Origin: Hyphomicrobiaceae bacterium | GTDB lineage: Bacteria > Pseudomonadota > Alphaproteobacteria > Rhizobiales > Hyphomicrobiaceae | DNA length: 64,000 nucleotides | Direction: 5' to 3' | Assembly (NCBI GenBank): GCA_022844275.1 | Contig: JALHMB010000001.1 | Span: 744,001-808,000, forward strand | Program-made: the position numbers and the translations under genes | Shown here: one piece after another, positions 30,392 to 37,842 of the stretch | Position numbering within the stretch: the first letter of the stretch is position 1 | Layout of the letters: each line of letters begins with the position of its first letter | The notes under the pieces: model-generated | What the model was told of the DNA's origin: nothing | Databases searched by the model: none | Seen by the model: only the letters and a program-made list of their open reading frames with translations

Positions 30392-30652
30392 TCCTGAGCA
30401 TGGCTAAGAGGCTGATGCAGATTAGCTTCGCACGCATCGAAATAGGCTAGACAGTAATTGTCGGTGAACTCGGCAGCAGCCATTCACCACGTTGCGAGCC
30501 CACCTTATCGGGCCGCGCGAATGCATCTTTCGACCATATGATCGTGCGTCGACGTTGAACGCCTCTTTCGGGCGGACAGCCCTCATCGATCGCGTTCGCC
30601 GGATGCAATCGGTTTGCTCATGTCGTCAAATCTAAAGGAGGAGCGCCATTCC

Positions 30653-31018
30653 ATGAAAATGCCAGTAGAGGTTAAACCCGCACTCTGGGGCGCGGTCTGC
30701 GGCGCAGCAGCGCTGGCAATTCTAGGCTTTACGTGGGGTGGGTGGATGACCGCCGGTAGTGGGGCCATCCAAGCCAACCAGAGAGCCTCTGATGCCGTTG
30801 TTGCCGCTCTGGCGCCTATCTGCGCCGACAACTTCCGGCGCGACCAGGCCTCGGTCGAACGCCTCGTTGAGTTGAAGAAGGTCAGCACCTGGGAACAGGC
30901 AGGCTTCATCCAGAGAGGTGGCTGGGCCAAGATACCCGGGAGCGAAGCCGCCGACACGACGCTGTCGCGCGCGTGCGCAAAGCTGATCCTGGACGACAAA
31001 GTGGCCGGCAAGACTTGA
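30653..31018 (+). CDS. Conserved hypothetical membrane-anchored protein
   Basis: This 121-residue protein has an N-terminal hydrophobic helix (LWGAVCGAAALAILGFTWGG) that would anchor it in the inner membrane, and a soluble part with two Cys (LAPICADNFRRDQASVERLV, LSRACAKLIL). Similar small proteins with the CxxxF and TWEQAGFIQRGGWAKIPGS pattern are found in Hyphomicrobiales, with no function known to me. A strong AAAGGAGGAG ribosome site lies 10 bases before ATG 30653. Confidence 0.65.
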   Translation: MKMPVEVKPALWGAVCGAAALAILGFTWGGWMTAGSGAIQANQRASDAVVAALAPICADNFRRDQASVERLVELKKVSTWEQAGFIQRGGWAKIPGSEAADTTLSRACAKLILDDKVAGKT

Positions 31019-31165
31019 GAACCAATCGTCTCGAAGTGCAGCCGGATCACAGCCTGTATCACTGAACAACGTCGTCACAGGCACATCGCACAACCGACCC
31101 AGCGGCGCTCGATCTGAAATCCACCCAAGCCGAAGCATGCGGCGCAGCTAGAATGGAGAGGCCAA

Positions 31166-31312
31166 ATGGCTAAAGGTCAGCAAAAGGGCAATCGCGAAAT
31201 CAGAAAGCCGAAGTCTGCAAAGCCGAAGGAGCCGATAGCTCAGACTTCCTCCTTTCTGACGCGCTCCGCTGGTGGTGCCGCTACAAAGCCGGCAGGCAAG
31301 AAGGGAAAGTGA
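31166..31312 (+). CDS. Small basic protein (48 aa), unknown
   Basis: A 48-codon gene starts with ATG at 31166, five bases after GGAGAGG, and ends with TGA at 31310-31312. The product is very basic and Lys-rich at both ends (MAKGQQKGNREIRKPKSAKP, then PIAQTSSFLTR and KPAGKKGK). Short proteins beginning MAKGQ and carrying EIRKPK are widespread in alphaproteobacteria as conserved hypotheticals. A nucleic-acid- or ribosome-associated role would suit the charge, but is a guess. Confidence 0.65.
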   Translation: MAKGQQKGNREIRKPKSAKPKEPIAQTSSFLTRSAGGAATKPAGKKGK

Positions 31313-31672
31313 GCGCTGACCGCTGCTAGGCGAGCGCATTGCTCACGTTGCCGACAGACGTCTTGCCCTTCTGGACGTGCCTGCTGCGTGTGCAGATGGC
31401 ATCGAAGGAATTCTGGGGTCCAAGCGTTGGAGCAAGCAGTCGGCCACATTGAAATAGTGCTCCCCACTTTGCTGAGTTGGATGTTGTCTCTTGTAATAAC
31501 CGGTGCGAGCGCCTACATAACTCGTGTCGACTTTGGCCGGACAACAGGGCCGTTGCGCCTCTGAGGCGCGCGTTCAGAAACCCCCTCCAAAATTCGAAAA
31601 GTGTGCTCGTTGTGCGCGGAACGCGCATGGCGGCATTCGACTAGACATGGCTCTACAGAGAAGGAACACGCC
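31313..31672. other. Leader and intergenic region upstream of the cold-shock gene
   Basis: No gene is supported here. A 15-base palindrome (GCGCCTCTGAGGCGC) lies at 31555-31569. The region includes whatever 5' leader the cold-shock mRNA has, but I could not identify a conserved cold-shock element. Confidence 0.4.
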
Positions 31673-31882
31673 ATGGAATCGGGAACTGTGAAGTTCTTCA
31701 ACGAACAAAAGGGATTCGGGTTCATCGCGCCGGACAATGGCGGAACGGACGTGTTCGTGCACGTCACGGCACTCGAGCGCGCTGGACTGCGGAGCTTGTC
31801 GCAAGGACAGAAGGTCTCGTTCGACACCGAACAGGACAAGCGCTCGGGCAAGACCGCCGTCGCAAACATCCGCGCCGAGTGA
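31673..31882 (+). CDS. cspA: CspA-family cold-shock protein
   Basis: The 69-residue protein is a single cold-shock (OB-fold) domain that binds single-stranded RNA and DNA. Both RNA-binding motifs are present: [17 protein letters not shown] (RNP1 KGFGFI) and DVFVHVTAL (RNP2 VFVHV). The C-terminus [14 protein letters not shown] is typical of alphaproteobacterial members. AAGGA lies eight bases before ATG 31673. A candidate terminator follows near 32000. Confidence 0.95.
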   Translation: MESGTVKFFNEQKGFGFIAPDNGGTDVFVHVTALERAGLRSLSQGQKVSFDTEQDKRSGKTAVANIRAE

Positions 31883-31980
31883 GCGCGAGTAGCCGGGCGA
31901 CAGCCTCGGCCCAGACGCCAAATGCCACAGCATTGGAATATCGCCCTTACGCTTAGCGGAGGCCGACCAATTCCACCCAG

Positions 31981-32020
31981 GGCCGCCTTCAGTTCAGTCT
32001 GGGGGCGGCCTGTTAGTTTT
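31981..32020 (+). terminator. Candidate Rho-independent terminator after the cold-shock gene
   Basis: GGCCGCC (31981-31987) pairs with GGCGGCC (32004-32010) around a 16-base loop, followed by TGTTAGTTTT. It is about 100 bases after the cold-shock stop codon and before the transglutaminase gene. Confidence 0.55.
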
Positions 32021-32133
32021 GCAGACGGTAGGAAATCAGGGGTTTCACTTCATACGAAGCCGCATCACCTCGAGGCAATGTCTCCGCGGACAACCTGGAA
32101 TGATGACGACGACATAGGCCTGTGGAGGTTCGC

Positions 32134-32997
32134 TTGGTCACGCTGAAAATCCATCACAGGACCACGTATCACTACCATCAACCCGTGCGGCTTGGGCCGC
32201 ATCGCCTGATGCTTCGGCCACGGGAAAGCCACGAGCTCCGTCTCGTCTTGAGCCGCACAATTGTAGCTCCGGACGCAACCGTCTCATGGGCGCTTGATGT
32301 CTTCGGTAACGCCGTCGCAACAGCTACATTCCAGACGATGACCGACAGGCTCGTCGTCGATGGCTTCTCGGAACTCCAACTCAGCGCAGCGGCTTGGCCG
32401 GTCTTCGACATTGCAGCGTCGGCCATATCCTATCCGTTCCGCTACTCTGACAATGATTGGATCGATCTAGGTGCCTTGACGGCCCAGCAGCATCCCGACC
32501 CCGCAGGACAGCTGCGGGACTGGACGGGAGCATTCGTCCGGAGCACTCCAACCGATACGTTGAGCCTCCTGAAGGATCTGAGTGCGGGTGTCGCTACGTG
32601 GATCCAATATCAGAGCCGAGACGACGAGGGCACGCAGTCGCCGACCGAGACGTTGGATCGGGGCTGGGGATCCTGCCGGGATTTCGCCGTCCTCTTCGTC
32701 GAAGCTGCGCGCAGCCTCGGCTTTGGTGCAAGGATCGTCTCCGGCTATCTCTACAATCCCAACCAGCTCAGCCTCGGGTCCACGGATGCGGGGTCGACCC
32801 ATGCGTGGGCAGAGGTCTACGTTCCCGGTGCGGGCTGGATAAGCTTCGATCCCACGAACAGAAGCGTCGGTGGCCTCAATCTCATTCCCGTCGCGGTAGC
32901 GCGAGATATTCGGCAAGTGGTGCCGGTTACCGGGAGCTTCATAGGAATGACCAACGCGCTGCAAGGAATGTCGGTCGAGATATCCGTGACGTCATAG
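32134..32997 (+). CDS. Transglutaminase-like cysteine protease-fold protein
   Basis: This ~287-residue cytoplasmic protein has an N-terminal beta domain (LKIHHRTTYHYHQPVRLGPH, typical of bacterial transglutaminase-like proteins) and a transglutaminase core with catalytic C181 (GWGSCRDFAVLF), H223 (GSTHAWAEVYVPG) and D239 (WISFDPTN). Family members act as proteases or amidases on peptides; some sit beside circularly permuted ATP-grasp and alpha-E genes, which are absent here. A GGAGG at 32124-32128 points to TTG 32134 as start; GTG at 32122 overlaps that site. Confidence 0.88.
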   Translation: MVTLKIHHRTTYHYHQPVRLGPHRLMLRPRESHELRLVLSRTIVAPDATVSWALDVFGNAVATATFQTMTDRLVVDGFSELQLSAAAWPVFDIAASAISYPFRYSDNDWIDLGALTAQQHPDPAGQLRDWTGAFVRSTPTDTLSLLKDLSAGVATWIQYQSRDDEGTQSPTETLDRGWGSCRDFAVLFVEAARSLGFGARIVSGYLYNPNQLSLGSTDAGSTHAWAEVYVPGAGWISFDPTNRSVGGLNLIPVAVARDIRQVVPVTGSFIGMTNALQGMSVEISVTS

Positions 32998-33076
32998 GGG
33001 ACCGCGTGAGCGGCTCGCCTCGCACACACGATAGGAATGTCGCATCAAAATCGGTGATGTCGTGCTATGCTAAACT

Positions 33077-33328
33077 ATGAAAGAGATTAAGAGCCTGCCG
33101 GTGCCGCTCCGGAACGATGACCTGAATATCCCGCTCGCCGAGCGAAAGACGATCGCGAGCCTTGAGACAGGCGACTGCCGATGGCCCTTCGGCGACCCCG
33201 TTGAGCCCGACTTCCACTTCTGCGGCAAGTCGAAGACGGGCGACGGTCCTTACTGCCAGTTTCACAAGCGCCGGGCCTTCCAGGCGGCACGGCCGCGAGC
33301 CATCGGACACTGGCCGAACGCCGCCTAA
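33077..33328 (+). CDS. Stand-alone GcrA C-terminal-domain protein
   Basis: The 83-residue protein matches only the C-terminal part of the cell-cycle regulator GcrA: CRWPFGDPVEPDFHFCG followed by PYCQFHKRRAFQ, with Cys and His spacing that suggests a small metal site. In GcrA this region binds the sigma-70 domain 2, while the N-terminal helix-turn-helix reads methylated GANTC sites; here the N-terminus is a ~30-residue unrelated stretch without that helix-turn-helix. It could be a sigma-factor-binding protein that does not bind DNA, or a gene remnant. Full frame and start codon are intact. Confidence 0.7.
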   Translation: MKEIKSLPVPLRNDDLNIPLAERKTIASLETGDCRWPFGDPVEPDFHFCGKSKTGDGPYCQFHKRRAFQAARPRAIGHWPNAA

Positions 33329-33615
33329 ATTACATACCGATCTCCATCGCTGCTCTGGGCCGGTGCCTTTTTCAGTTGCAGGGACATTCGAACTGTCTGG
33401 AGCAAAGCTTGCCCCGCGAGGGAAAAATGCTGCGACCTTGTAAATCCGGCACCGCGACGCCATATAATGGCGACAGATGTCGTGATTTGGCGTCTGCTAA
33501 GCCACCAATGGTGGCTAAAACAACCGCCTCAGAACATTCAGGTACTCCGGCGCAGATCCTTCCATGGCTGCGAGCCCAACGACGCGCGGCAGCTTGCTGA
33601 CATGCTGTCATCTCT

Positions 33616-33849
33616 GTGCATCGGACACTCCCTGCCGCGGCTCCTCACCAGAGGGACATCGCCTTGCTCGAAGATAACGACACCGACACCATGCGACGGC
33701 AAGCTGCTCAAGAGCTGGAGCGAATCGTCGAGGAAAAAATCCGTAAATGTCTCGTTTGCCGATCGCCGTTTCCGAGCGCATGGGCGGGCGAGCGCGTCTG
33801 CCGGCGTTGCAAATCTTCGTCATCCTGGCGAAGTGGCGCATTAAAGTGA
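33616..33849 (+). CDS. Small zinc-ribbon protein
   Basis: This protein has a C-terminal four-Cys knuckle, KCLVCRSPFPSAWAGERVC then RRCK, preceded by an amphipathic helix (RRQAAQELERIVEEKIRK). The Cys-x2-Cys...Cys-x2-Cys arrangement suggests zinc binding. Several starts are possible; TTG near 33664 or ATG 33691 would remove the first residues, which look non-coding. Short conserved alphaproteobacterial proteins share the FPSAWAGERVCRRCK pattern; function is unknown. Confidence 0.6.
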   Translation: MHRTLPAAAPHQRDIALLEDNDTDTMRRQAAQELERIVEEKIRKCLVCRSPFPSAWAGERVCRRCKSSSSWRSGALK

Positions 33850-33958
33850 GACGCAAGCCGCTTTACCAAGCGCGTCTGAGGAGCTAGCGGCTAACGACGA
33901 TCAAAACGAACGATCGCCGAGGGTTGCTCCGGGGAATATCGAAACATGAAAAAGAACG

Positions 33959-34267
33959 ATGAAAGAGTTTGCCATGTCTTTTGGCACTAAGACACCAGCG
34001 AAAGCACCGCGACGCGATACTTCCAACAGATCTCGTCTCAGACAATCATCACCCCCAACGTCGATGTCGTCTCGTGGCAGCAACAAGTTCAGCAATGCCG
34101 AGGCGAGCCATGATCGCTACATCGTACTGGCACGCGCCGCTGCATCGGCTGGCGATCAGGTCGAAGCCGAGAACCTATACCAGCACGCAGAACACTACTG
34201 CAGGCTGATGCGGCAAGGGGTTGATGGACATTCGGTGTCGGGGAACGCGTCCGAGGGATCCAACTAA
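33959..34267 (+). CDS. Short DUF4167-domain protein
   Basis: The 102-residue protein has a disordered, Ser/Arg-rich N-terminal half and a core SHDRYIVLARAAASAGDQVE then AENLYQHAEHYCRLM, which is the DUF4167 signature of alphaproteobacterial proteins. Full-length DUF4167 proteins continue for a few hundred residues with low-complexity sequence; this one stops about 17 residues after the core. RNA association has been proposed from the charged composition of the family, but is not shown here. ATG 33974 is an alternative start. Confidence 0.7.
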   Translation: MKEFAMSFGTKTPAKAPRRDTSNRSRLRQSSPPTSMSSRGSNKFSNAEASHDRYIVLARAAASAGDQVEAENLYQHAEHYCRLMRQGVDGHSVSGNASEGSN

Positions 34268-34268
34268 T

Positions 34269-34448
34269 TCAGCTTGATGGGTTGATGACCTCATCAGTCC
34301 AAACCTGAAACCGGCGCAACTCGCCCGGTCCGAAGATATAGGTAATCGGCACATCTGCGGCATCGCGCCCGCGTCGGCCGCCATCAAATCGTGAGTGACG
34401 TTCACCGGCGCGCCGAACGCACGCGCGACTACCCCACGGCGGAAAGCG
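34269..34448 (-). pseudogene. Probable decayed gene end, unrecognised
   Basis: A minus-strand frame between an in-frame stop at 34449-34451 and TGA at 34269-34271 reads protein-like toward its end (VPITYIFGPGELRRFQVWTD then EVINPSS), while the preceding part is Arg-rich and lacks a start codon. It looks like the C-terminal remnant of a gene damaged by frameshift. I do not recognise the family. Confidence 0.3.
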
Positions 34449-34558
34449 CTACGCCGCTCCATGTGTACGTTGCGTGAGACTGGCGGCGCCAATGTCCACC
34501 CTGCAAATTGGGCGCCTTTTGTCGTCGTGGGTGAAGGCACGCGCGTCTATCCCCGGGG

Positions 34559-34846
34559 TTAGGTAAAGCGGAACACGGCAGCGGCAACGGTACATGTCCA
34601 CAATCCCGAGGCGTCGCCTTCAGCCGCGGCCGTGATGGACTTGCTCTCGATGATCAGGCTGCTCGTCTCGTAGACACGCTTGCGTTCATTCCAAGCGGCA
34701 TCGGGATCGAACTCGACCCCCAGCGTTGACGCCAGCATAGTTGCCGCAAGGTCCTCCGCATATTCGCCGCTCTGCATCTCCTCCATGCCATACCCATGGT
34801 GCTCCGAGATGTAGCCGTACATGGAGGGATCGGAAGGCCGCGCCAA
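34559..34846 (-). pseudogene. Truncated pyruvoyl-dependent arginine decarboxylase
   Basis: The minus-strand 95-codon frame reads as the C-terminal half of pyruvoyl-dependent arginine decarboxylase: YGYISEHHGYGMEEMQSGEY, AEDLAATMLASTLGVEFDPD, AAWNERKRVYETSSLI and LWTCTVAAAVFRF. The N-terminal half, with the Ser at which the chain self-cleaves to form the pyruvoyl group, is missing: upstream DNA is occupied by the AraC gene in the opposite direction. Without that Ser it cannot be active alone, so I call it a pseudogene. The start shown is only the first in-frame ATG. Confidence 0.75.
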
Positions 34847-34862
34847 GCCGACGAGGTGTTGG

Positions 34863-35744
34863 ATGTCGCTGCGGGCTCATGGCGATCGGAAGTATCGACC
34901 CAGCACGCTGCTCGGAGGCGCGGCCGAATGGGACGCACTACGCGTCGAGCATCGGCAGATCGGCCCCGGTGCGCAGAACTGCGTGAGGCCGGAGTGTACC
35001 GAGCTCGTCTACATCCTGTCGGGCCAGGCACTGGTCCGGCGGACGGGCGACGGGCAGAAGCAGGAAGGCATGGCACGACCAAGCACAAGCTGGCTGGTCC
35101 CCGCCGGTACGCACGAGACCCTGCTCGAGCTCGACGGCTCAACCGAGTGCCTTATTATCTTCCTGCCGGACAAATTGCTCGAAGACAGCGCGCTCGCCGA
35201 CTACGGGATCGATCCCGATAGGACGCAACTGGCTTATGCCGGCGGCTTCGCCGATGCCACGCTGGCGCAAATCGGCGCAGCTCTGCATGGTATGCTCGGG
35301 CGCGAGAGCCAGCCCATGGACCGCATCTTCGCCGACGGTTTGCGAACCGCGCTTGCCGCACATCTCATCGGCAACTACACGGTTGACCGCTGGCAGCCCT
35401 CGACGCGGGCACCATCGCTCGATGCGAAGCGGCTACAGCGGGTGCTCGATTTCATGGAGGCGCAGCTGGCGGACGACCTCTCGCTCGATGACCTCGCTCG
35501 TGAGGCCTGTCTCAGCCCCTACCATTTCTCGCGTCTGTTCCATGAAGCGACTGGACGGCCTCCGCACAGATACCTGATCGAGCGTCGCATCCAGGTAGCG
35601 CAGAAGATGCTCCAGTCCGAGCAGTCGTCGATGGTGGAAGTCGCTCTCGACACCGGCTTTGGATCACAAGCCAGTTTTGCGCGTGCCTTTCGCAAGGTCA
35701 CAGGCGTCACCCCGAGCCAGTATCGCGAGCAGAGTCGACGCTGA
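34863..35744 (+). CDS. AraC-family transcriptional regulator
   Basis: This ~293-residue regulator has an N-terminal cupin-like sensor region (ELVYILSGQALVRRTG, WLVPAGTHETLLELDGSTEC) and a C-terminal double helix-turn-helix (about residues 190-290): LDFMEAQLADDLSLDDLARE, CLSPYHFSRLFHEATGRPPH, then VALDTGFGSQASFARAFRKV and TGVTPSQYR. ATG 34863 follows GAGG; an ATG 14 codons upstream falls in sequence antisense to the decarboxylase remnant. The flanking remnants on both sides suggest the locus was rearranged, and its original target may be gone. Confidence 0.88.
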   Translation: MSLRAHGDRKYRPSTLLGGAAEWDALRVEHRQIGPGAQNCVRPECTELVYILSGQALVRRTGDGQKQEGMARPSTSWLVPAGTHETLLELDGSTECLIIFLPDKLLEDSALADYGIDPDRTQLAYAGGFADATLAQIGAALHGMLGRESQPMDRIFADGLRTALAAHLIGNYTVDRWQPSTRAPSLDAKRLQRVLDFMEAQLADDLSLDDLAREACLSPYHFSRLFHEATGRPPHRYLIERRIQVAQKMLQSEQSSMVEVALDTGFGSQASFARAFRKVTGVTPSQYREQSRR

Positions 35745-35999
35745 TCGTGCAGCCCCGCGGCGGACAGCCTCGCGCAATGGCCGTTCGCGCGAAAGATACT
35801 GCTTCGCCTGCCCCGCGCGCTCTTGCCGGTGGGCAAACCTTACAGTCACGTCTTCGCCATCGACGAGGAGGGCCGCGTCACGGAGGATCTGCAGGATCCC
35901 GCAGGCGCCTATCCCCATACGACGAGCGCGACCGAGACGGCAGATCGCCTTTACATCCACAGCCTGCACGCCCACACCATCGGCTGGATGCCACGGTAA
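35745..35999 (+). pseudogene. Remnant of a strictosidine synthase-like (SMP-30-type) gene
   Basis: Directly after the AraC stop codon, in the same frame, 84 sense codons read as the C-terminal end of a strictosidine-synthase-like beta-propeller: DSLAQWPFARKILLRLPRAL, LPVGKPYSHVFAIDEEGRV, LQDPAGAYPHTTSATETADR and LYIHSLHAHTIGWMPR, ending in TAA at 35997-35999. No start codon or N-terminal part exists, since the AraC gene occupies the upstream DNA. It is a deletion relic, unless stop read-through makes a fused protein. Confidence 0.75.
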
Positions 36000-36026
36000 G
36001 TTTAAAGCGAAGCAGCAGCAGTCAAC

Positions 36027-37430
36027 TCATGGCGGCGGGATGTTCTTCTGCTTGAGCCACCCGCGCATCTCACCGATCTCACGCTTTTGGGTGGCGATGA
36101 TCTCGCGGGCAAGGTGCTGGTTGTGCCCATCCTTGCCGTATCTCAGAACGATCTCCGCCATGTCGATCGCGCCTTGATGGTGCGGAATCATGCCGAGCAC
36201 GAAGGCCGTATCGGGATCAGCATGGGCGATGCCGCGCATCATGGGGCCGTGCATGCGATCCATGGCAGCACGATTGGCCGCTTCAGCTGTCGCTGGCGTC
36301 GCAGCGGCAGCGCCGTGCCCGGCGTGGGGATGCTCGGCATTGGGCGTATGAGTGAGCCTTTCGCCAAACTGCCCCGCGGGATTGCCTTCGATGCCGTAGA
36401 TCGCGATGTGGAGGCCCCAATAGCCCGTCGCAAAGGCGACGAGTGCCGCGGCCAGCGCCGCTGGCACGCCCGCCAACCGGCGCTTGACCTCGGGCAGGAA
36501 GTGCACCTCCCGCGTATGATCGGCGGCAATGGCAACGATGATCGCCATGATGAGTGCGTGTCCGATCAGATCCGTGCGCCCGAACGGATAGACGGCCGCA
36601 TTGAAGATAATGAAGAGAGCAACGGCCGACAGCCGGCGGATGAGTGGCGTCCAGAGCATGCCAAAGCCCATGGTGAACTCGGCAACGCCTGCCATGGGAA
36701 TGAACACATCGCGCGGCATGCCGAACGTGAGAAGAGGCTTCTCCTCGACCAGCGGGTAGAACCAGTCGGGATAGGCGAACTTCTCGAGGCTCGACCACAT
36801 GAGCGCAATGGCGACACCCCAGCGCATGGCTTCGAAGCGGTGCTTGCGCCAATCCGGATTGGACGATGCTTCCAGTACGAGGTAGGCGGCAACGCCGACG
36901 CCGAGCGCGAGATAGTCGAGCAGATGGAAGACGTCGTAATCGCGCAGCGCCAGCAGCCACAGGCCGATGATGCCGAGGGCCGCCAACGGTTGCGTCCGGC
37001 GCGAGAAGATCAGGCCGGCGATCAGGAGCTGCATCCACGACACCCATTCGGCGGGCGTCTTGAGATCAGGCGTCAGGTAAACGCCGCCAACGGCGAAGAT
37101 CGCGACGAAGAAGGCAGCGACGACCACGCGCACGAAGTCATCGAGCCGCTGCCAGAGCGGGTCGGTGATCCGGTCCATCCAGCGCAGGATGGGCTCGCCC
37201 GCGGGCGACGTCTCAACGGCGCGCGTAGCGAGGAAGAACATCAGCACGAGCGCAATGCCCGCCCAGAACCAGACATTGGCCAGCGTGACCCCGACCGGCT
37301 GCGGCGGTGCGCCGACGATATACGGCGCGAACCATTTGACATGCGCCTGCGCTGGTGTCGAAGCCGTGAAGCTGAGCGCGACGAGGCAAGTCAGGCAAGC
37401 CAAGAAGCGAGGTCGTCCATGTGCGCTCAT
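36027..37430 (-). CDS. Polytopic membrane protein fused to a DUF305 copper-associated domain
   Basis: The 467-residue protein starts with a leader (FLACLTCLVALSFTASTPAQ), followed by about eight or nine membrane helices in a DoxX-like region (MRWGVAIALMWSSLEKFAYP, VAEFTMGFGMLWTPLIRRLS) and a His-rich linker (NAEHPHAGHGAAAATPATAE). The last ~95 residues are a DUF305 domain with Met/His motifs MDRMHGPMMRG and FVLGMIPHHQGAIDMAEIV. DUF305 proteins often occur in copper resistance loci. The fusion would display the DUF305 part on one side of the membrane, probably the periplasm. ATG 37430 (MSAHGRPRF) is chosen; 11 upstream codons are open. Confidence 0.8.
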   Translation of the reverse strand: MSAHGRPRFLACLTCLVALSFTASTPAQAHVKWFAPYIVGAPPQPVGVTLANVWFWAGIALVLMFFLATRAVETSPAGEPILRWMDRITDPLWQRLDDFVRVVVAAFFVAIFAVGGVYLTPDLKTPAEWVSWMQLLIAGLIFSRRTQPLAALGIIGLWLLALRDYDVFHLLDYLALGVGVAAYLVLEASSNPDWRKHRFEAMRWGVAIALMWSSLEKFAYPDWFYPLVEEKPLLTFGMPRDVFIPMAGVAEFTMGFGMLWTPLIRRLSAVALFIIFNAAVYPFGRTDLIGHALIMAIIVAIAADHTREVHFLPEVKRRLAGVPAALAAALVAFATGYWGLHIAIYGIEGNPAGQFGERLTHTPNAEHPHAGHGAAAATPATAEAANRAAMDRMHGPMMRGIAHADPDTAFVLGMIPHHQGAIDMAEIVLRYGKDGHNQHLAREIIATQKREIGEMRGWLKQKNIPPP

Positions 37431-37842
37431 TTTATACTCGTTCTCGGTCCTCACTGCGTCCACTCCATCGCATCAACATTCTTCAGAAGCTTGAACTTGC
37501 CGGACTGGGCTATTGCCGTGCTGGACGTGAGCGCAAGCTTAAGCTGACAATGATGGCTGGCGACTTCATGGGAGTGTCCTTCGTTAGACACCCAGCGCTT
37601 GAGGCTCGGTACGTGTGCAGCCTCGGGTGCCTCACCGCATGTCAGTGCCGCCCTAGAGCTAGTTCGCTCCCATGCACGTCGCCAGTAAAGGTTTGTTCGA
37701 ACTTATTAGATCCTGCAAATCGCAGCATCGCGCGCCGTGGCAGTCTGACCAAGCAGGCCGTTGGCTACCGCGCCCAGACGCTAGCCTGGCGGATAGTCCG
37801 GCTGGACCCGCAAGGTTCGTTCGGCAGCGACGGCAATAGGAT
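37431..37842. other. Intergenic region, no gene seen
   Basis: Neither strand shows a frame with coding character between the DUF305 fusion gene and the end of the LysR gene. No hairpin followed by a T-run was noticed. Confidence 0.4.

Noticed and set aside
36087-37547. A 486-codon plus-strand open frame opposite the DUF305 fusion gene
   Set aside because: Its product is His/Arg/Asp-rich without any domain and mirrors a well-supported minus-strand gene; long antisense frames are expected in GC-rich DNA.
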